From: an uncultured Alteromonadaceae bacterium
GTDB lineage: Bacteria; Pseudomonadota; Gammaproteobacteria; Enterobacterales; Alteromonadaceae
Direction of reading: 5' to 3'
NCBI GenBank assembly: GCA_947501935.1
Contig: CANMXU010000005.1
Location: forward strand, 186,001 to 250,000
Length of the DNA stretch: 64,000 nucleotides
A program made the position numbers and the translations under genes. The notes beneath the pieces were generated by a model. The model had not been told where the DNA came from, did no database searches, and saw nothing but the letters and a program-made list of their open reading frames with translations. Numbering within the stretch: the first letter of the stretch is position 1; every line of letters starts with the position of its first letter. Positions 47,500 to 56,450 of this stretch are shown here, piece after piece.

Positions 47500-49848
47500 A
47501 TGACAAAAAAATTCAATAAATCGACCATTGCTTTAGGTTTGCTTTTATCATTTAGCCAACAAGCTGCGATGGCGCAAGAAAGTAACGATAATAAAAAAGA
47601 TGAAGACTCTAAAATAGAAGTCATTTCAGTAATGTCTACCAAACGTGTGCAATCTATTCAGGAAGTACCTATTTCAGTAATGGCCTATACCGGCGAAGAA
47701 ATTGTTAAATCAGGTATTGAGGAAATTGAAGATTTAGGTACCTTTACACCTAACCTATTTGTTTCTAAATCAAGTATGCAGTCAAGCCAAACTATAGGTA
47801 TTCGAGGTGTAGGTACTGTTGCTAACGCTGCATTAGAACCAAGTGTAGCCACCTATATTGACGGCGTATATATGGCTCGTCCTGGCGCCTTATTAGGTAC
47901 TTTAAGTGATATAGAAATGGTAGAAGTATTACGTGGCCCACAAGGCACATTATTTGGTCGTAATGCCTCTATGGGTGCTGTTAGCATTCGTACCAAAGCA
48001 CCAGAGCTTGATAATCAATTTATCGACGTATCTGCAGGTATCGGTAACTATGGCGCTTTAGATACATCTATTACTGCAAACTCTAACTTAACAGATGAAA
48101 TTGCTGCGCGATTTAATTTTAATTACAGCACTGATGACGGTTATGGTGAAAACCTATTTGATGGCAATGATAAAGTAGGCGAAAAAGACAGTACTTTAGC
48201 GCGCGCTTCATTTTTGTATGAACCTTCTGCTGATTTCAACGCGCTATTAAGATTTGATTATCAGAAAATGAATGGTACAGGTCTTCCAATTGAGCTTGAC
48301 CCGAATTCAGTTACTCCTGAACGTATCGCAATATTAAATGCATTTGGTGCATTACCTGAAGCAGAAGACGGCGAAGATTACATCATTAACCAAATTCACA
48401 ACGACACTATGGTAAGTAAGCAATGGGGCACAGCTCTAGAGCTTAATTGGGATAATGTTTTTGGTGATTATAGTATTAAGTCAACCAGTTCTTATCGTGA
48501 ATGGGACAACCACTCTCTAGAAGATGGCGTAGTTCGTATACCACTTGACCTTTTAGCTAGAGAATCTGACTATGCCAGCACATCTATCAGCCAAGAAGTT
48601 CAGCTTATTTCACCATTAAGTGATACCTACGATTATGTTGCCGGTGTTTATTACTACCAAGAAGACTACTCTATAGCTCAAACCTTTAATTTAGGTACTG
48701 CTTTTTGTCCAATCGCGGTAAGAGTGAAGTTAGCAGGTAAACCACAAGCCGTTATTGATGCAACAACAGCTGCCTGCCTAGCTATGCCTCAGCAAAATGC
48801 GACACCTGCCGATTTTGATCAAAGCACAACTTCGTTAGCCGCTTACTACCAAGGTACTTGGCATGTCACTGATAAGCTAGATATCACGGGTGGTATTCGC
48901 TATAGCGATGATGATAAAGATGCCACTATGGTAGTTGCGCCAACAAATGCCATTGCAGGTTCTTTTCTTGCCGGCGCTGAAGATCATCAGTTAAATTTCA
49001 CTGATTCTCAAGTTACATGGTTATTAAATACTAAATATCAGGTTGATAGCGACTTAATGGTATTTGCGACCGCATCAACTGGTTTTAAAGCTGGTGGCTT
49101 TAACTCGGTAATGACAGGTGGAGGCTTAACTGCAGACCAAAGAATACTTGAGTCTGAAGAAGTAACTAACTATGAATTAGGGGTTAAATCGACCTTATTA
49201 GATGGTTCGATGACAGCTAATGCGACCTTATTTAGAACCGATATTGACAACTTTCAAGATCGCTCTTTTAAAGGTTTAGAATTTCTAACCAGTAACGTTG
49301 GTGAACTTAGACAGCAAGGTTTGGAGTTAGAAGCAAATTTATATCCAACTGATGAAATAACGTTAAGAGCTTCATATGCCTATTTAGACTCAGAATTTCT
49401 TGATTATAAAGGTGCTACCAATTTACCAGGTTTAGAAGGCACTCAAGATTTAACTGGCGCGCCAAATAGACGCTCACCAAAAAATCAAATCAGTTTATTT
49501 GCTGAATATGCCGATAGTATTCCAAATACTAATTTAGATTGGTATGCACGCGTGGAATCAAACTGGGTAGATGATACTAATATTGGTGCTACGACCAACA
49601 ACAATCCACAAGACATTCAAGATGCTCACGCGTTAACGAATATCAGATTCGGATTGATCGAAAATGACGAAACTTGGAATGTTCAGCTTTATGTTGAAAA
49701 TGTTATGGACCAAACATACTGCCTTAACAGATTTAACCAACCATTTGGTGAGCAGTTTAAAACAGAATCTAACGGTGGCACTTTAGTACGTTGTGTTATG
49801 GGTACGCCGCGTACATTCGGTATCAGAGCTAGTTACCACTTTGAATAA
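47500..49848 (+). CDS. TonB-dependent receptor
   Basis: 782 aa outer-membrane receptor. Signal peptide (cleavage near residue 27, AMAQES), TonB box-like IEVISVMS, plug (about 50-165: TIGIRGVGTVANAALEPSVA, VEVLRGPQGTLFGRNASMGA), and beta-barrel ending in SYHFE. Substrate unknown; the plug resembles the large family of receptors for iron complexes, oligosaccharides or aromatic compounds in marine bacteria. Start placed at ATG 47500 with GGGG 9 nt upstream; the reading frame extends upstream without a signal peptide. A serine hydrolase gene follows 315 bp downstream, after a terminator. Confidence 0.92.
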   Translation: MTKKFNKSTIALGLLLSFSQQAAMAQESNDNKKDEDSKIEVISVMSTKRVQSIQEVPISVMAYTGEEIVKSGIEEIEDLGTFTPNLFVSKSSMQSSQTIGIRGVGTVANAALEPSVATYIDGVYMARPGALLGTLSDIEMVEVLRGPQGTLFGRNASMGAVSIRTKAPELDNQFIDVSAGIGNYGALDTSITANSNLTDEIAARFNFNYSTDDGYGENLFDGNDKVGEKDSTLARASFLYEPSADFNALLRFDYQKMNGTGLPIELDPNSVTPERIAILNAFGALPEAEDGEDYIINQIHNDTMVSKQWGTALELNWDNVFGDYSIKSTSSYREWDNHSLEDGVVRIPLDLLARESDYASTSISQEVQLISPLSDTYDYVAGVYYYQEDYSIAQTFNLGTAFCPIAVRVKLAGKPQAVIDATTAACLAMPQQNATPADFDQSTTSLAAYYQGTWHVTDKLDITGGIRYSDDDKDATMVVAPTNAIAGSFLAGAEDHQLNFTDSQVTWLLNTKYQVDSDLMVFATASTGFKAGGFNSVMTGGGLTADQRILESEEVTNYELGVKSTLLDGSMTANATLFRTDIDNFQDRSFKGLEFLTSNVGELRQQGLELEANLYPTDEITLRASYAYLDSEFLDYKGATNLPGLEGTQDLTGAPNRRSPKNQISLFAEYADSIPNTNLDWYARVESNWVDDTNIGATTNNNPQDIQDAHALTNIRFGLIENDETWNVQLYVENVMDQTYCLNRFNQPFGEQFKTESNGGTLVRCVMGTPRTFGIRASYHFE

Positions 49849-49874
49849 CATTAGCTTATTGATTAAATAAAAAT

Positions 49875-49900
49875 AAAGGGAAACGTCAGTTTCCCTTTTT
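49875..49900 (+). terminator. Rho-independent terminator of the TonB-dependent receptor gene
   Basis: AAAGGGAAAC / GTTTCCCTTT around GTCA, followed by Ts. Confidence 0.93.
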
Positions 49901-50163
49901 ATTGACCGTAATTTATTGCGGTTCAGCGTAACTAATTTTGGCCCACAGTAACGCATTGTAACCTGACCTAGGAAACTTAAGTTTTGTTTGCTAGATCAAC
50001 ATTATCTTAACAAATTTCGTTTACTGGCTATCTTCTGTAAAAACCTATTAATAAGTTATGGATAAAATAAGTGATCATCAAATAATGCAGAAAAAACTGT
50101 GTATAAACATCAGCTGTCATACACATAAAATATATCTGTAAAATCAAATAAGAGTTATATGCT
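49901..50163. other. Promoter region of the serine hydrolase gene
   Basis: AT-rich. An inverted repeat TGTGTAT / ATACACA (50098-50125) lies about 40-65 bp upstream of the start; RBS-like AGAG at about 50151. Confidence 0.45.
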
Positions 50164-51423
50164 ATGAAATTACATCTTAAATTATTGTGTGCTTTACCTT
50201 TAACATTTTCAATAACTGCTTCGGCAATAGAATTTAATGAACTTATGCAGGGTTTTCCACCAGCGCCAGAAGCACGAGTAAGTAAAGCGAATTGGCTTGC
50301 TTATCCGCAGGTTCGTTGGGCTTTACAAAATTCAAACTTAATGTTCCCAATGGCAACCATCAGTCGCGGCCATGAACAAGTTAATGTTTTACAGAAAAAA
50401 GAAGGCATAAACTTAGACAATATTACTTTTAATGAAAATGAACAAAAAACAACATTAGCTGAAGCGCTTAAAAACTGGAATGTTGACGGTTTCTTAGTTA
50501 TACACCAAGGTAAAATTGTTTATGAAAAATACCGTGACGGTTTTGAACAAAACAAAGCGCATTCAGTAGCTTCTGTTACTAAATCTTTTACTGGCCTTTT
50601 AGCGGAAATGTTAGCTCATGAAGGTAAATTAGATTTAAGCAAACAACTTTCATTTTATGTATCTGAATTAGCAGGCACCGCTTTAGGTGATGCAACAGTA
50701 CAACAAAATTTAAATATGGAAGTGCCAGTTACCTATGAAGGAGGATTAAACCCAGCGGTAGATTTTTTTGCGGCAGTTGGTTTACTTAATTCTAAAGGTC
50801 CAAAAATTCATGGTATATATGAATTTTTAGGTAAATCAATACCTAACGGAGAGCCAGGTAGCGCACTATATTATCAAAATGGTTCACCAGAAGCCGTTGC
50901 TTGGGCGATAAGCAAAGTAACTGGCAAGCCTTGGGCTCAACTACTTAGTGAGCGTGTTTGGTCTAAATTAGGCGCAGAACATGACGCAAACATTATTGTT
51001 GATGAACTAAGCACAGCTCAAGCTAGCGGAGGCTTATCAGCTACCCTTAGAGATTTAGGTCGTTTCTCGGAAATGCTTCGTAACAATGGTTACTACAATG
51101 GTCAACAAATTGTTGATAAAGAAGTCATTGCCAAAATACGTAAGAATGCTGGCAACGCTGATTTATTTGCAAAAAGTGCCCTTTCTAAAGGCCAAGCAGA
51201 CTTCTCTTACCGTTCATTCTGGTACCAAACCAATAATAAATATGAAGCAATTCAAGCTAACGGCATATTCGATCAACGCTTACATATTAGCTACGGTTCA
51301 GAAATGTCAATTGTGCAGTTATCATCACGCAAACCAGAGCATGGTGCTATTGCTCACACTACACATACTTCACAAGCCTTTGGTGAAGCTGTAGCTGAAA
51401 TTGCAAAACGTTTAAATAAATAG
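50164..51423 (+). CDS. Secreted serine hydrolase of the class C beta-lactamase / NylB fold
   Basis: 419 aa with a signal peptide (cleavage near residue 21, TASAIE). Catalytic Ser-x-x-Lys at SVTK (Ser137, Lys140) and Tyr-x-Asn at YQN (Tyr237). Resembles the beta-lactamase family proteins that include esterases and 6-aminohexanoate-dimer hydrolase, not a proven antibiotic resistance enzyme. It could process the compound taken up by the upstream TonB-dependent receptor, but each has its own terminator or promoter. Confidence 0.87.
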   Translation: MKLHLKLLCALPLTFSITASAIEFNELMQGFPPAPEARVSKANWLAYPQVRWALQNSNLMFPMATISRGHEQVNVLQKKEGINLDNITFNENEQKTTLAEALKNWNVDGFLVIHQGKIVYEKYRDGFEQNKAHSVASVTKSFTGLLAEMLAHEGKLDLSKQLSFYVSELAGTALGDATVQQNLNMEVPVTYEGGLNPAVDFFAAVGLLNSKGPKIHGIYEFLGKSIPNGEPGSALYYQNGSPEAVAWAISKVTGKPWAQLLSERVWSKLGAEHDANIIVDELSTAQASGGLSATLRDLGRFSEMLRNNGYYNGQQIVDKEVIAKIRKNAGNADLFAKSALSKGQADFSYRSFWYQTNNKYEAIQANGIFDQRLHISYGSEMSIVQLSSRKPEHGAIAHTTHTSQAFGEAVAEIAKRLNK

Positions 51424-51570
51424 TAAAACTGGCCAAAACTTAATTCACTATGTGCTGGCCAATCATTACTTAGTGTTTTCATCATTCAAATAAAAATCAC
51501 TCGTTAACAGCTTGCCTAGTACAAGTAAAATTAACTAAAAAATTAGTAACACCAAGCACTATAGAATAAT

Positions 51571-52986
51571 TTAATTAGCCGAGCTAAGCTTAAGTAACGC
51601 ACCTAGTTTTTTAATCGCTTGTAAGCGTTTTCCCACCGTTGGATGATTAAAACTTAAACGCAGAAAATTTCGATAATAATCAGAGCAGGTAAAAAGACTG
51701 CCCGGCGTGATAACAATATTGGCTTTAACCGCTTCTAGATAAAGTTCAGCTGTGTCGATGTTTTTATCAAGTTCAAGCCACAAAGCAATCCCCCCTTCCG
51801 GTACAGTAAAACGAATAGTAGCTGGCCAATGTTTTAAAATAGCATCAATTAGTTGATTACGTTGATGGGCTAATTTTATCTTAAAATAGTCTAAATGTTT
51901 TCGATAGCCGCCACTGCTTATAAAGCTGGTAAGGCCTTGCTGCTGAGTTTGGCTACTGGCGAGCTGGCTAGTTAATTTTAAGCGCACCACCGCTTGTTGC
52001 CAACGTCCTGCGGCGATCCAGCCAATGCGTAAATCTCGTGACAACGACTTAGAAAAAGAACTGCATAAAATCACTCTACTTTCACGGTCTAAACACTTTA
52101 GCGGTGCTACTGGCTCTTTAAAAGACAACTCGCCATAAATGTCGTCTTCAATAATAGCGAAGTCATACTCATTAGCTAAAGCGACCAGCGTTTGTTTATT
52201 TTCATCAGGCATAAGCGCACCTGAAGGAGTAGCAAAACTAGGTGTAACAATGCAGGCTTTTATTGGCCATTGTTCAATAGCGTTGGCTAATTCATTAACA
52301 TCAAGTCCGGTGGTGGGTGATGCTGAAATTTCAATAATATTAAGGTTAAGTTGCTCTAATAATTGCACCACACCATAAAAAGCAGGGCTTTCTACCGCAA
52401 CATTATCACCGGGTTCACAGGTGACTAATAACGCTAAAAATAGCGCATGCTGGCAGCCTGAAGTTATACATAAATCATCAGCATTAAGTTTAAGAGCGCG
52501 GTTTCGATAACGCTCAGATATTTGAAACCTTAACGCTTTTGACCCTAACGGAGAGTCGTAATACATTGATTTTTCATGCATTGACTCTTTCAGTGCTCGA
52601 CCAAGGTGGCGATTAAGCTCAAGTAAGTGTTTAGAGGCTTGTTCAGTAGAGCTTTTAGGTAAAATATCAAATGCTGCACTACGATACATAATGTCGTAAA
52701 ACAAAAAAGGCACAGCAACTTTAGTTGGGTTAAAGTCGGGATATAACTGGTTTGGGAGCAAGTTGTTTTTTTCTTGAAAACTAACAAAAAAACCCACTTT
52801 GGCTTTTGCTGAAATTAAGCCTTTTTGCTCAAGCTCTGTTAACGCTCTGATCACGGTATTTTTAGAAACTTGATGTTCTTTAACTAAGGTTCTAATTGAC
52901 GGAATTTTTTCACCATATAGCCATAATTTTTGGTTAATTTTAGCTTCAATAAAATCTACCACGCCTTGAAAAATACAGTCCGACAT
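51571..52986 (-). CDS. MocR-type transcriptional regulator (GntR HTH fused to PLP aminotransferase)
   Basis: 471 aa. Residues about 5-70 form a GntR winged HTH (YGEKIPSIRTLVKEHQVSKN, then TVIRALTELEQKGL), and about 100-465 an aminotransferase fold-type I domain with ITSGCQHALFLALLV, IEDDIYGELSF and the PLP lysine in SSFSKSLSRDLRIGW. MocR proteins use PLP as a cofactor or effector and usually regulate an adjacent gene. Start placed at ATG 52986, which has GGAGG 7-8 nt upstream; a longer frame to 53016 has no such site. Divergent from ccoG; target unknown. Confidence 0.9.
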   Translation of the reverse strand: MSDCIFQGVVDFIEAKINQKLWLYGEKIPSIRTLVKEHQVSKNTVIRALTELEQKGLISAKAKVGFFVSFQEKNNLLPNQLYPDFNPTKVAVPFLFYDIMYRSAAFDILPKSSTEQASKHLLELNRHLGRALKESMHEKSMYYDSPLGSKALRFQISERYRNRALKLNADDLCITSGCQHALFLALLVTCEPGDNVAVESPAFYGVVQLLEQLNLNIIEISASPTTGLDVNELANAIEQWPIKACIVTPSFATPSGALMPDENKQTLVALANEYDFAIIEDDIYGELSFKEPVAPLKCLDRESRVILCSSFSKSLSRDLRIGWIAAGRWQQAVVRLKLTSQLASSQTQQQGLTSFISSGGYRKHLDYFKIKLAHQRNQLIDAILKHWPATIRFTVPEGGIALWLELDKNIDTAELYLEAVKANIVITPGSLFTCSDYYRNFLRLSFNHPTVGKRLQAIKKLGALLKLSSAN

Positions 52987-53124
52987 TTCAACCTCCAACC
53001 AAACAACTGTACCCATTGTAAATTATTTTTTTGTCACTGTCTGGGCAAGGCTGAGTTTTATAAAATAGTAGCCATAAAATTCCTCGCCAAAGTGTGCTGA
53101 ATTACAGCATAACAAGGCTAATAA

Positions 53125-54603
53125 ATGATGAAGCTGCCAGTAATTATTGCCTCATCAATAAGGCTTCAGCCCATGAACTCTCCACATTTATCTGATAATA
53201 ACGTTATTTTTCAAACAAAAAATATTGATAGCCGCGTCGACGGTCATATTTATGTAAAAGAGCAAAAAGGTTACTTTCAAGCCATTAGGCGCAAGCTCGG
53301 TTGGATATTAAGTTTACTATTTATCGCTATTCCCTTTATGCAATACCAAGGCGAACAAGCAATATTATTTGATGTTGGCACGCAGAAAATTAATTTTTTT
53401 GCTTTGGCTTTTTACCCCCAAGATTTGATGATTCTAGCCTTGTTATTGTTATTTTCTGCCTTTGGCTTATTTTACCTTTCCAGCAAATACGGACGAGTAT
53501 GGTGTGGCTATGTATGCCCACAAACTATTTGGACATTACTGTTTGTCTGGGTTGAGCATCGCGTTGAAGGCAACCGACAACAACGCATGCAATTAAATAA
53601 AGCGCCAACCTCCTTTAAAAAAATACGCTTAAAATTAGCTAAGCATTTTATCTGGCTAATAATTTCGTTAATTACCGCAACGGTTTTTATGTCTTACTTC
53701 ATTCCAGCCCACGAGATTTATCTCAATTTAGTTACCGGTGAATTAACCTCTTTAGTGATGTGGTGGATCGTTTTTTTCTGTGGCTGTACCTATGTAAATG
53801 CCGGCTGGATTCGTGAAAAAATGTGTGAACATATGTGCCCGTATGCTCGCTTTCAATCGGTAATGTTTAATAAAAACAGTAAAATTATTAGCTACGATAA
53901 CCAGCGCGGTGAAAACCGAGGACCACGAAAAATTGGCGCAACCACAGACAACAGAGAAAACGCTCTTGGCGATTGTGTTGACTGTAAGTTATGTGTGCAA
54001 GTGTGTCCGGTGGGCATAGATATTCGTAACGGCCTGCAGTACGAATGCATAAGCTGCGGTTTGTGCATTGACGCTTGCGATCAAACTATGGAGAAGTTTT
54101 CGTATAAAAAAGGTTTGATAAAATACACTAGCGAGAGCCAAGTTAGCGATAAAAAATCAACCAGTGTTTCCTACGCTATAGTGATGTTAGCTATTGTGTC
54201 GGCCTTTTATTTTTGGTTTGACAGCCGGAGTATATTTGAAGTTTCTATTACTAAAGACCGTCAGGCTTTATATCGTGAGACTAATGAAGGCAATATTGAA
54301 AACTACTTTCAAATTAAGTTATTTAATAAGAGCAAAAGTTCTGAACTGGTAAAGATAAAACTGGCCAATGCAGAAGCATCACCAGCGCAAAGAACATCTA
54401 ATTTAGCTCAGCAATTACAGCTAAAATTATCGCCCAGAGCTAGTACCAGCCTTAAGGTTGAACCAAATAGCAGCGCCTTAATAAATGTAACGGTGCAATC
54501 ACCCAAGGGCTTTAAAAAGAGCATGACCGAGTTTGACTTTGTTTTTGAAAATATTAAAGGCGAGCTTTTGTTCAAGAAAAAGTCTACTTTTCATGCCATG
54601 TGA
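53125..54603 (+). CDS. ccoG: Cytochrome c oxidase accessory protein CcoG
   Basis: 492 aa polytopic iron-sulfur membrane protein (FixG/RdxA family), needed for copper delivery to cbb3 oxidases. Motifs: WCGYVCPQTIWT, WVEHRVEGNRQQR, CEHMCPYARFQSVMF and two 4Fe-4S clusters (CVDCKLCVQVCPVGIDIR; ECISCGLCIDACDQTM). Five or six membrane helices; the C-terminal part (about 345-490) is a periplasmic immunoglobulin-like domain. The N-terminal 16 residues may be extra, since Met17 (53173) is an alternative start. It stands alone, without ccoNOQP or ccoHIS, beside a MocR gene. Confidence 0.93.
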   Translation: MMKLPVIIASSIRLQPMNSPHLSDNNVIFQTKNIDSRVDGHIYVKEQKGYFQAIRRKLGWILSLLFIAIPFMQYQGEQAILFDVGTQKINFFALAFYPQDLMILALLLLFSAFGLFYLSSKYGRVWCGYVCPQTIWTLLFVWVEHRVEGNRQQRMQLNKAPTSFKKIRLKLAKHFIWLIISLITATVFMSYFIPAHEIYLNLVTGELTSLVMWWIVFFCGCTYVNAGWIREKMCEHMCPYARFQSVMFNKNSKIISYDNQRGENRGPRKIGATTDNRENALGDCVDCKLCVQVCPVGIDIRNGLQYECISCGLCIDACDQTMEKFSYKKGLIKYTSESQVSDKKSTSVSYAIVMLAIVSAFYFWFDSRSIFEVSITKDRQALYRETNEGNIENYFQIKLFNKSKSSELVKIKLANAEASPAQRTSNLAQQLQLKLSPRASTSLKVEPNSSALINVTVQSPKGFKKSMTEFDFVFENIKGELLFKKKSTFHAM

Positions 54604-54619
54604 ACGCTTTAGATAATAA

Positions 54620-54650
54620 AAAGCCTTAGTGAAATAACTAAGGCTTTCTT
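54620..54650 (+). terminator. Rho-independent terminator of ccoG
   Basis: AAAGCCTTAGT / ACTAAGGCTTT around a 6-nt loop, then CTTATTTTT. Confidence 0.9.
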
Positions 54651-54681
54651 ATTTTTGAACGGCACTGCCAGACAATGATAA

Positions 54682-54800
54682 CTTACTACTTACTACTTAC
54701 TACTTATTACTTACTACTTACTGCTTATCACTTACAGCTTATTACTTGCAGCTTACTTCTTACAGCTTATCACTTACTGCTTATGGCTAGCTACTTACAG
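54682..54800. repeat. Heptanucleotide tandem array, 17 units
   Basis: Counted 17 units of 7 bp: CTTACTA x3, CTTATTA, CTTACTA, CTTACTG, CTTATCA, CTTACAG and related variants. Almost every unit begins CTT. Ends 2 bp before the lldD stop codon position, so it is the 3' region of lldD with AAG in 7-nt phase on the mRNA strand. Same architecture as the array at 27917-28042. Confidence 0.94.
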
Positions 54801-54802
54801 CT

Positions 54803-55957
54803 TTAGTACTCAATTAAATCACGGTTAATATCGGCAATTTTATTAACGCCCATTAGCGCCATGCTCACTTCTATTTCTTTTTGAAAAATAGCTAACTGGT
54901 CATTTAAGCCAGACTCACCGCGTGCAGCTAAAGCGTTGATCCACGGACGACCAATAAGTACGCCGTTCGCACCGAGCGCTACGGCTTTAACCACATCAAC
55001 ACCGCTTCTTATTCCACCGTCCATATACACTTCTGTTTGTCCGCCAACGGCACTGGCAATATCGGGTAGTTTAGAAATTGTAGAAGCAACGCTGTCGAGC
55101 TGACGCCCACCATGATTAGAAACTAATACCGCGTCAGCACCGGCATCTACAGCCGCTTTGGCATCATCAACTTCCATTACGCCTTTAATCATCAATTTGC
55201 CTTTCCATACCGAACGTAACCAAGCAATATCTTGCCAAGTTACCGTAGGATCAAATTGATCATCAATAAATTGTTTATAAGCATTAAGATCATTGGGATT
55301 AGGCACAACATCTTTTAAGTTACCAAAAATTAGCGGCTGCCCTCTTAATGCCACATCAGCAACCCAACGCGGACGAGTAACTATTTGCTGAACTTTCGCT
55401 ATTTGACCACTAAAACGGTTTGATAACATACCATTACGGGTATCTGAATGACGCATTCCTGCTACGGCTAAATCAACAGTAAAAACTAAAGTAGTACAGC
55501 CAGCAGCTTCTGCGCGCTTTAATAAGTCGAGAATAATATCGCGGTCACGCAACATATAAAGCTGAAACCAAAAAGGTGAATTGGTCGCTGCTTGAATTTC
55601 ATCAACCGGACATATTCCTACGGTAGATGCAGTAAAAGGAACACCGGCAGTTTTAGCCGCTTTGGCACCTAAAACTTCGCCACGCCTTGCCATCATCCCA
55701 GCCATACCTACTGGCGCTAATGCCAACGGCATTGACGCTTGTTGGCCTAATAAACGGGTACTGGTGTCGATGTTGCTCACATCGCGCATGACATGCTGTT
55801 TAAGGTGATATTTAGTAAAGTCGTTAGTATTGGCACGCAGCGTATCTTGATTATTTGCACCGCCGTCGATGTATTCAAATAAAAATCTTGGTAAGCGTTT
55901 TTTAGCTAAATAACGATAATCCTCTGGTGTTACCGGATTGACAATATTATGACTCAT
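54803..55957 (-). CDS. lldD: FMN-dependent L-lactate dehydrogenase
   Basis: 384 aa, FMN alpha-hydroxy-acid dehydrogenase family. It shows FLFEYIDGGANNQDTLRANT at the N-terminus, PVGMAGMM, FQLYMLRDR, the flavin Lys in KLMIKGVMEVDDA, and the catalytic His/Arg motif SNHGGRQLDS. Oxidises L-lactate to pyruvate at the membrane, feeding quinone. Substrate within the family (lactate, glycolate, mandelate) is inferred. A 28-bp sequence shared with the BASS gene lies 133 bp upstream of the start. Confidence 0.88.
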   Translation of the reverse strand: MSHNIVNPVTPEDYRYLAKKRLPRFLFEYIDGGANNQDTLRANTNDFTKYHLKQHVMRDVSNIDTSTRLLGQQASMPLALAPVGMAGMMARRGEVLGAKAAKTAGVPFTASTVGICPVDEIQAATNSPFWFQLYMLRDRDIILDLLKRAEAAGCTTLVFTVDLAVAGMRHSDTRNGMLSNRFSGQIAKVQQIVTRPRWVADVALRGQPLIFGNLKDVVPNPNDLNAYKQFIDDQFDPTVTWQDIAWLRSVWKGKLMIKGVMEVDDAKAAVDAGADAVLVSNHGGRQLDSVASTISKLPDIASAVGGQTEVYMDGGIRSGVDVVKAVALGANGVLIGRPWINALAARGESGLNDQLAIFQKEIEVSMALMGVNKIADINRDLIEY

Positions 55958-56089
55958 GCTGTGATACCCATTGTTGATATTATTTTATAGTGATAAAAGC
56001 GGCGATGTTTAACGTCTTTCATCTTTATTGTTATGGAATGCTTAGTAATATTACATTCTCTTACAACCATAGTGCCGCACAAGTTAGCG

Positions 56090-56117
56090 CTATTCTGTCA
56101 ACTTTCTAACAATTGAA
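56090..56117. repeat. 28-bp shared upstream element, copy 1 (lldD)
   Basis: Begins CTATTCTGTCAACT and ends CTAACAATTGAA. Differs from the copy at 60506-60533 at two positions. On the minus strand it contains TTGACA. Position relative to lldD: 133-160 bp upstream of the start. Confidence 0.7.
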
Positions 56118-56385
56118 AATTGTATAAAGAGTTAACAAGTTACACTGTATAAATATTATTCACCTTGGCAAGTTATTCACAGTTACTCCAGCCTTGAATT
56201 CAATCAATGCTTTTATTGAATTCTTACATTCATTTTAGCTTAAAAGAACGAAGGGGATGAACTAGATTTTCTAGCAGTGATTAATATTTAATTATTGATG
56301 ATGGGGATAGATGAAGAGTACTGGTAGGCAGCTATTTTTTGAAACTAGCTATAAATAATTAGAAAGGAGCTTTGTCGAAACATAA

Positions 56386-56420
56386 TAGAAAAAGCCCTTA
56401 GCCTGTGCAGCCAAGGGCTT
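56386..56420 (-). terminator. Rho-independent terminator of the 722-aa secreted protein gene
   Basis: AAGCCCTT / AAGGGCTT with inner GGC..GCC pairing; T-run on the minus strand side. Confidence 0.88.
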
Positions 56421-56450
56421 GCTTAATAGTTAATAATAACCAGTTTATTG

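Larger units (their letters stand above)
55958..56450. other. Intergenic region upstream of lldD
   Basis: 493 bp between lldD and the 722-aa gene, both on the minus strand. Contains the shared 28-bp element and, near its right end, a terminator (56386-56420). No ORF. Confidence 0.5.

Noticed and set aside
47364..47642. 92-codon minus-strand frame covering the TonB receptor start region
   Set aside because: Overlaps the signal peptide coding region of a clear gene in the opposite sense.
50164..51423. Serine hydrolase as a beta-lactamase resistance gene
   Set aside because: Has the SxxK and YxN motifs of the wider superfamily but resembles NylB/esterase members; resistance cannot be inferred.
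54682..54800. Heptanucleotide arrays as a CRISPR
   Set aside because: Unit of 7 bp without spacers of 25-40 bp and no cas genes.
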